From Phialocephala subalpina (lineage: Eukaryota; Ascomycota; Leotiomycetes; Helotiales; Mollisiaceae): DNA of 64,000 nucleotides. The DNA lies in the NCBI GenBank assembly GCA_900073065.1, contig FJOG01000003.1, forward strand, positions 1 to 64,000, read 5' to 3'. Positions 59,372-64,000 of this stretch are shown in pieces; the first letter of the stretch is position 1, and the number at the start of each line of letters is the position of its first letter. A program made the translations under genes and the position numbers. The notes under the pieces were generated by a model, which was not told the origin of the DNA, made no database searches, and saw only the letters and a list, made by a program, of their open reading frames with translations.

Positions 59372-60290
59372 AAAAAGCGTAAAGGTGCCGGAAGAATCAA
59401 CCCAAATAAACGTCTCCGTAAGGAGACTAACACCGCCTGGCTTAAGGTCGGGCGCTGTCTCCGTTGCTTTAAGCACTTGATAGTAGACCCCTAGTATAAG
59501 TGTAAGTCGAAGCCCAATTCGAAGAATTGTGAGAAGTGTAGTAGTAAGGGAAGCCCTTGTAAAAAAGTATATTTGGCTCTTAAAGCACTTTTGACATAGC
59601 TAACTAGTGTAGATCCCATACAAGCTCCATGCGCTGTTCCGTGAGTTGAAAGACTGCGCTGAGGCTTTCTTAGAAGATATAGCTTACGACTTTTGCTTTA
59701 ATTTCGACTTAGAGGAGTTTCAAGCCAAGTTCGAGTTAATTGACTCTTCTCGGCGTATTAAAGTAAACAAAGAGTCTTCCTTAGAAGAAGTTTTTAATGA
59801 GTAGCACGCTTTCGAAGTGAGTTCGGCCAGTTTACTACCCTTAGAGTTGTATTAACACTTCGAGTAGTCTTTTAGAAACCTTTACACTACTAGTGTGAAA
59901 ATCACTACGCAGATGAGGATAGACGCTCATAAGCTTAGTGTCCTTAGCGCTTCTAGCGCTGAGATTATGAAGCTTCAAGTCTTGAAAGAGCTGACTATTG
60001 CTATTAAAGGCTTTAACGCCTCCTTTCGACTTGCGGTATATATCCAATTGACTTCGGTAGCTATTACTAACTCTTTCTAGCACTCTATTATCGATGAGGA
60101 AGAGGAGGATGATAATAGTATCTTTACGGAGGTACTGCGGTGGTTTGAAAAGGAAGTTTGAGCTCTGGCGTTTTCGGGGTGTTTTACTTTTTGGCGTATA
60201 AGTTCTGCGGCGTTTTTCGGTCATAAGACCTTTTCTAGCGAGATACCCGGGGCCATTAAACTACTATACAATGAAACAGATTTTAATTAA
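59372..60290 (+). pseudogene. Decayed cysteine-rich protein gene between two retroelements
   Basis: One protein can be followed on the + strand through a few stops. A basic N-terminus (KKRKGAGRINPNKRLRKET) leads to a cysteine cluster, CLRCFKHLIVDP, stop, YKCKSK, then NCEKCSSKGSPC (about 59456-59570), resembling a C-x2-C...C-x2-C-x6-C zinc-binding site. After a frame change comes a helical C-terminal part: HALFRELKDCAEAFLEDIAY, DLEEFQAKFELIDSSRRI, MRIDAHKLSVLSASSAEIMK, an acidic run (IIDEEEEDDNS), and an end near LYNETDFN with TAA at 60288-60290. In-frame TAG/TAA codons sit where Gln or Trp is likely. Similar cysteine-rich hypothetical proteins occur in leotiomycete genomes (inference from memory); the function is unknown. 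Confidence 0.6.
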
Positions 60291-60299
60291 TGGATCTCT

Positions 60300-63200
60300 A
60301 TCGATTTATATAATTAAAAAACAAATAAAACAAAAATAAAAGTAAACAGTTTACGCGTATTTCCGAGGCTTACCGCGCTTCCGTTTTGGCTTCTCTACTA
60401 CTTAATCTTCTGTCGAGGGGGGTAGTTGGGGGCCTTTGCGGCGTTTAAATGATTAAGCTTCTTTGAGATCGTGATTTTTATCGTAAGAATCCAATAATTC
60501 CTTCGCGTTTCTAAAGTTGGGGTAAACTAGTAACTAAGTGTTATAGTTCTCCGGCCAACTTTTCCATTTGATTAAATATCTGCGGTTTTAACTACGGCCA
60601 TTTTATTTATAATTTAAGATAATCTCTACTTCCTATTCTTATTCGTTGTCGTCGTTAGCGAGCTTCGAGTTAACGCTTGTGAGGAAGTTTTCCGGCTGTT
60701 TTCCGGCGCTAACGATATACTCCTCGAAAAGAGAGACGTAGAAAACAAAGTGGAGCTGTAAATATAGAGAGAGTAGTTTAAACCTATAAACGGCTTTACT
60801 AATACACTCCTCGATTTGAAATGGCTCAATGAATTTAAGGGCGAGTTTCCTTGGTTTTAATCGAATGTTTTTCGTAGATAATAAGACTTATAACTTTACC
60901 GCGAAATATTTATCGAGCTTGTGCTTATTGTAGTACTTCTCCCTGTTTTTCTGCGCGCGATCTTAAAGCTTTTGAAGGTCTCTTCTTTCTTTTTTCAAAG
61001 CTTTTGCTCGTTATCGCGCAATTAGTACCTCTCTTTAAAGCCTATCCTCAGAGTTCTATAGTAGACGTGGGTTGTAGCCGTAGACGACTTTAAAAGGGGT
61101 CGTTTAGAGCGTTTAGTGCTTCGAATTGTTATAAGTAAACTCTGCGAACGAAAGTTTACTTGTTTAATTGTCTTTCTTAGCGTTGCAATAGTAGTGTAAA
61201 TAGTGTTTAAGCACTTGGTTTTAGCGTTTAGTCTGCCCGTCAATCTAAGGATAGAACGCTGTAGAGAGTCGTTACTTGTAAAAGAGATAAAAATAAAATG
61301 CAGATTAAAACTTTGAAGTAAAGACGCTACTTCGGTCCGAAATAATACCGTTAGGGGTCCCGAAGTTGCTGAAAACTCTGTCTTATAATAAAGTAGTTAA
61401 CTCGAAAGCATTAATAGTTTTATAGTAAGGGATATATTTAGCTATCTTTAAGTAACGGCAGACGACGACGAGTATATTGTCGAAGTCGTTACTACTAAGA
61501 TTTTTATAAAGGGGTAGTCCTATAATAAAATCTATTGATATTTTCGATTAAAGCCCAATAAGTTGCGGTAAAGTGCTAAGAAGCCCGTAAAGCGCGTGAC
61601 GCTTGGCTTTAACTCTCTAATAGATATCGCATTCACGAATATAATTACGAACGTCGTCTTTAAGCCCTTTTTAATAGTAGGCTCTTCGAATAAATTCTAG
61701 CGTTTTATTTACGCCGAAATAGCTTGCTAAAGGGTCGTCGTGATGAAGTTTCACGACTTCGACTTTAAATGCGGGGTTATAAAGCACAAAAACTCTGCTA
61801 TTCCAGCGCAAAAGTCTTTGTTTATCGGCTTACTAAATTTCCTGCCTTTAAGAGTTTCTTTTGCGCGTTTTATCGGCCCGTATTGACTTGCTATACTCAT
61901 CGTTTTATTGCGATAGCAAAATGAGGTCTACAACGGGGTCGGTAAAGGGCGCTAGCGCGGTACTCGAACGCGTTACCGCACATATTTATAATCTTAGGAT
62001 TAATTGTTTGCAACTAGTTAAATCTATCAACGATTAGAGGTTTTGATCGCTGTGCTCCCCATTAGAAACTTTGTCTATAGATAGACAGTCGTTCATAGCC
62101 TTTAAGGCGGGGTCTCGGAAGTCTCCAGCCCTTACTTCCAAATTACTAGTTTGGACTTTTTAGTCGAAATCTCTTTGCTTATTAATTAAGGCTAAATTCG
62201 ACTTATACGTCGCGAATAAGCGTCGTATAATCGGAGATGCTTCTAGTCCGATTGAAATATCGCGGATTACAATTGCAAACTTCTTCTTTAGTTTGTTTTG
62301 GAAAGTAGGAAGTTAAGAGTCTTTAAAGGCCTCTTTAGGTGACTCATCATTATAATCCGATCGGCGACTTAATCCATTTACTAGATTTAACGAGCTTTTT
62401 CGGTAGATAATCTCAAAGTCGTAAAAAGTAAAATACATAGCCCATTTTGCTTGTCGCTCTTCCAAATACTTGGTATTCACTTAGTATTTAAAGTTATTGT
62501 GATTAATGATTACTTCCATAGTATATTTAGTACTCTTAAAGTAATATCGCTACTCTTTAAAGCTCTCGAGAATCGCTAGTAGCTCTTTATCGTAAATTGC
62601 GTAATTTCTTTCCGCGTCGCTGATCTTACGGGAGAAGAAGGCTACAAAGTACTAGTAACGCTTCGAACTACTCTTTGGGCCCTCTTATTGTGATAGGGTC
62701 CCTACGATAGCAAATTTCGACGCGTCAATTTCCAGACGAATCTTCTTCGCTAAATCGAAATGGATTAAAAAAGGTGCTTTAGTGAAGGCTTCCTTTAAGT
62801 CTTTGAAGCTCTATCTAACTTCCGTTGTGAATATAAACTCTTTAGACTTTACGCCCTTTTCTATGCCTTTAAGTAGCCTTGAGAGGCCTATAGCTACGCC
62901 AGAGAACCCGTGCACGAAACGGCGGTAGAAGTTGGTAAACCCTAAGAAAACTTGAACTTCTCGAAAGGAAGTTGGTTCAAGCTACTCGACGATTATTCGA
63001 ACCTTTTCCAAGTCTAAGTATATTCCGTCGCAATTAATAATAAACCCAAGAAACTCTACTTGCTTCTTACTAAACTCACATTTGCTAAGTTTAGCGTAAA
63101 GCTTGTGTTTGCGGAGTCTTTCTATCACTTGAAGTACGTGCGACTCATACTTAGTAAAATCTCGAGAGTAAATTAAAATATCATTTAAATAAACTACGAT

Positions 63201-64000
63201 AAAGTAGTTTAATAAGCCCGAAAGAGCTCCGTTAATATACGCTTAGAAAATTGCTAGCGCGTTCGTTAATCCGAATAGTATTACTTAGTATTTAAAGTGA
63301 TCGTAACGAGTCCGAAAAACTGTCTTTTAAACGTTTTCCCTTCGAATTCGTATTCGGTAGTAAGCGTCTTTCAAATCTAATTTAGTGAAGATTTAAGCAC
63401 TTGTAAAGCGGTCTAAAGTCTCGTTAATTAGAAGTAAAGGGTATCGGTTTTTAATCGTTATTTTATTGAGACTTCTATAATCCACGCAGAGCTTTAAGCT
63501 TCCGTCCTTTTTGGGCACGAAGAGTATAAGGGCTCCCGTAAGGCTAATAAAAGGGCGTATCCACCCTTTCTCGAGAGAAGTTGCAATATAATCGCGAAAT
63601 GCCACGAGTTGAAGTTCTAAGAGGTTATACAAAAGCCCGTAAGGCACTTAACCCTTTGTCTTAATCGCATACTCGTATCCACTTTATTCGGGAAAAATAA
63701 AGGCTGCCTTTTCGTCGAAGATATCCTCACAGCCCCGAAGATACTCCGATAAAGTGATCTCTTACTTTTAAGTAATTGTAAAAACCCTCGATATCTTCGA
63801 CCTTTAAAGAGTAAGCAATTCTACTTTTGAACTTGAGTATTTACACTTCTTGTAATTAATCAAACAATCGCATTCTCTTCTCTTAAGGAAAACCGTATAG
63901 GCTTCGGTATTTAGTTCGGTTTTAAGAAGCTCCGTAAACTCGAAAGGGCTTAAGACTTCAATATTATCCTAAGCTACCGCGTAAACCCATTTCCCCGTTG
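60300..64000 (-). mobile_element. Ty3/gypsy chromovirus relic, running off the right edge
   Basis: Read on the minus strand from the window edge. The RT start is at 63647-63393 ([52 protein letters not shown]). KLDLKDAYYRIRI follows, then the catalytic box YLNDILIYS at about 63191-63165, where YLDD is expected. RNase H comes next (RLEIDASKFAIVGTLSQ, FSRKISDAERNYAIYDKELL; about 62745-62570). The integrase has FKVEVVKLHHDDPLASYFGV, IDFIIGLP, GIISDRSSVFTSKF, and DGQTKR at about 61240-61224, where GQTER carries the catalytic Glu. A chromodomain closes it (YLIKWKSWPENYNT, about 60570-60530). Both catalytic changes are G-to-A. Stops are frequent but the mutation load is lower than in the gypsy relic at the left end. 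Its 3' LTR was not found next to the chromodomain. Confidence 0.88.

Noticed and set aside
59276..59480. Opposed 66-codon frames
   Set aside because: Overlap the cysteine-rich relic in other phases; shadows.
1..64000. CRISPR arrays, bacterial operons, rRNA genes or telomeric repeats
   Set aside because: Looked for and not seen; spliced fungal genes and RIP exclude a prokaryotic source.

Overview
The window looks like part of a filamentous ascomycete genome (Pezizomycotina, most likely a leotiomycete). The evidence is short GT-AG introns of about 48-142 bases with CTAAC-like branch sites, together with HET, NACHT, FunK1-type kinase, Zn2Cys6 and PIF1-like helicase families. Gene islands of ordinary composition also alternate sharply with AT-rich blocks in which CpA/TpG is almost absent while CpG survives. 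That is the signature of repeat-induced point mutation (RIP). No prokaryotic features, CRISPR arrays, tRNA or rRNA genes were found. Two runs of N (14395-15120 and 51266-52229) are assembly gaps.

Layout. 1-11180: AT-rich block with a heavily mutated Ty3/gypsy relic on the + strand (pol readable at about 3180-6330), then structureless AT-rich DNA. 11180-19850: first island, with a two-exon BTB/POZ gene, a dispersed non-coding repeat, a PIF1-like helicase pseudogene split in two by about 3.9 kb that holds an intact F-box gene, and a broken FunK1-type kinase. 19850-24850: AT-rich. 24850-28020: a HET-domain gene whose frame breaks at an A7 run. 28020-31260: AT-rich, with a less mutated decayed coding stretch in the middle. 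31260-36310: a NACHT (NLR-like) pseudogene, a two-exon membrane protein gene, and a damaged multi-exon gene. 36310-37220: a RIP-mutated second copy of the dispersed repeat. 37220-50360: the conserved island, with a short-chain dehydrogenase, the tail of a carotenoid-oxygenase-like pseudogene, a three-exon Zn2Cys6 regulator, DPH3, mitochondrial frataxin and the AP-3 sigma subunit. 50360-64000: transposon-rich, with a Ty1/copia relic (+), the 3' LTR of another element (-), a decayed cysteine-rich gene (+), and a Ty3/gypsy chromovirus (-) running off the right edge.

How the genes relate. DPH3, frataxin and AP-3 sigma are single-copy housekeeping genes and mark this side as core chromosome. The islands between AT blocks carry HET, NACHT, FunK1, F-box and BTB families, typical of accessory and allorecognition gene sets in this group. 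Of these, the HET, NACHT and kinase genes are damaged here. All three recognisable retroelements have lost catalytic or conserved residues through G-to-A or C-to-T changes, so none seems able to move by itself.

Splice sites, frameshifts and family calls were read by eye. Conserved-gene models (DPH3, frataxin, AP-3 sigma, Zn2Cys6, SDR) are firm; unnamed small ORFs are weak.
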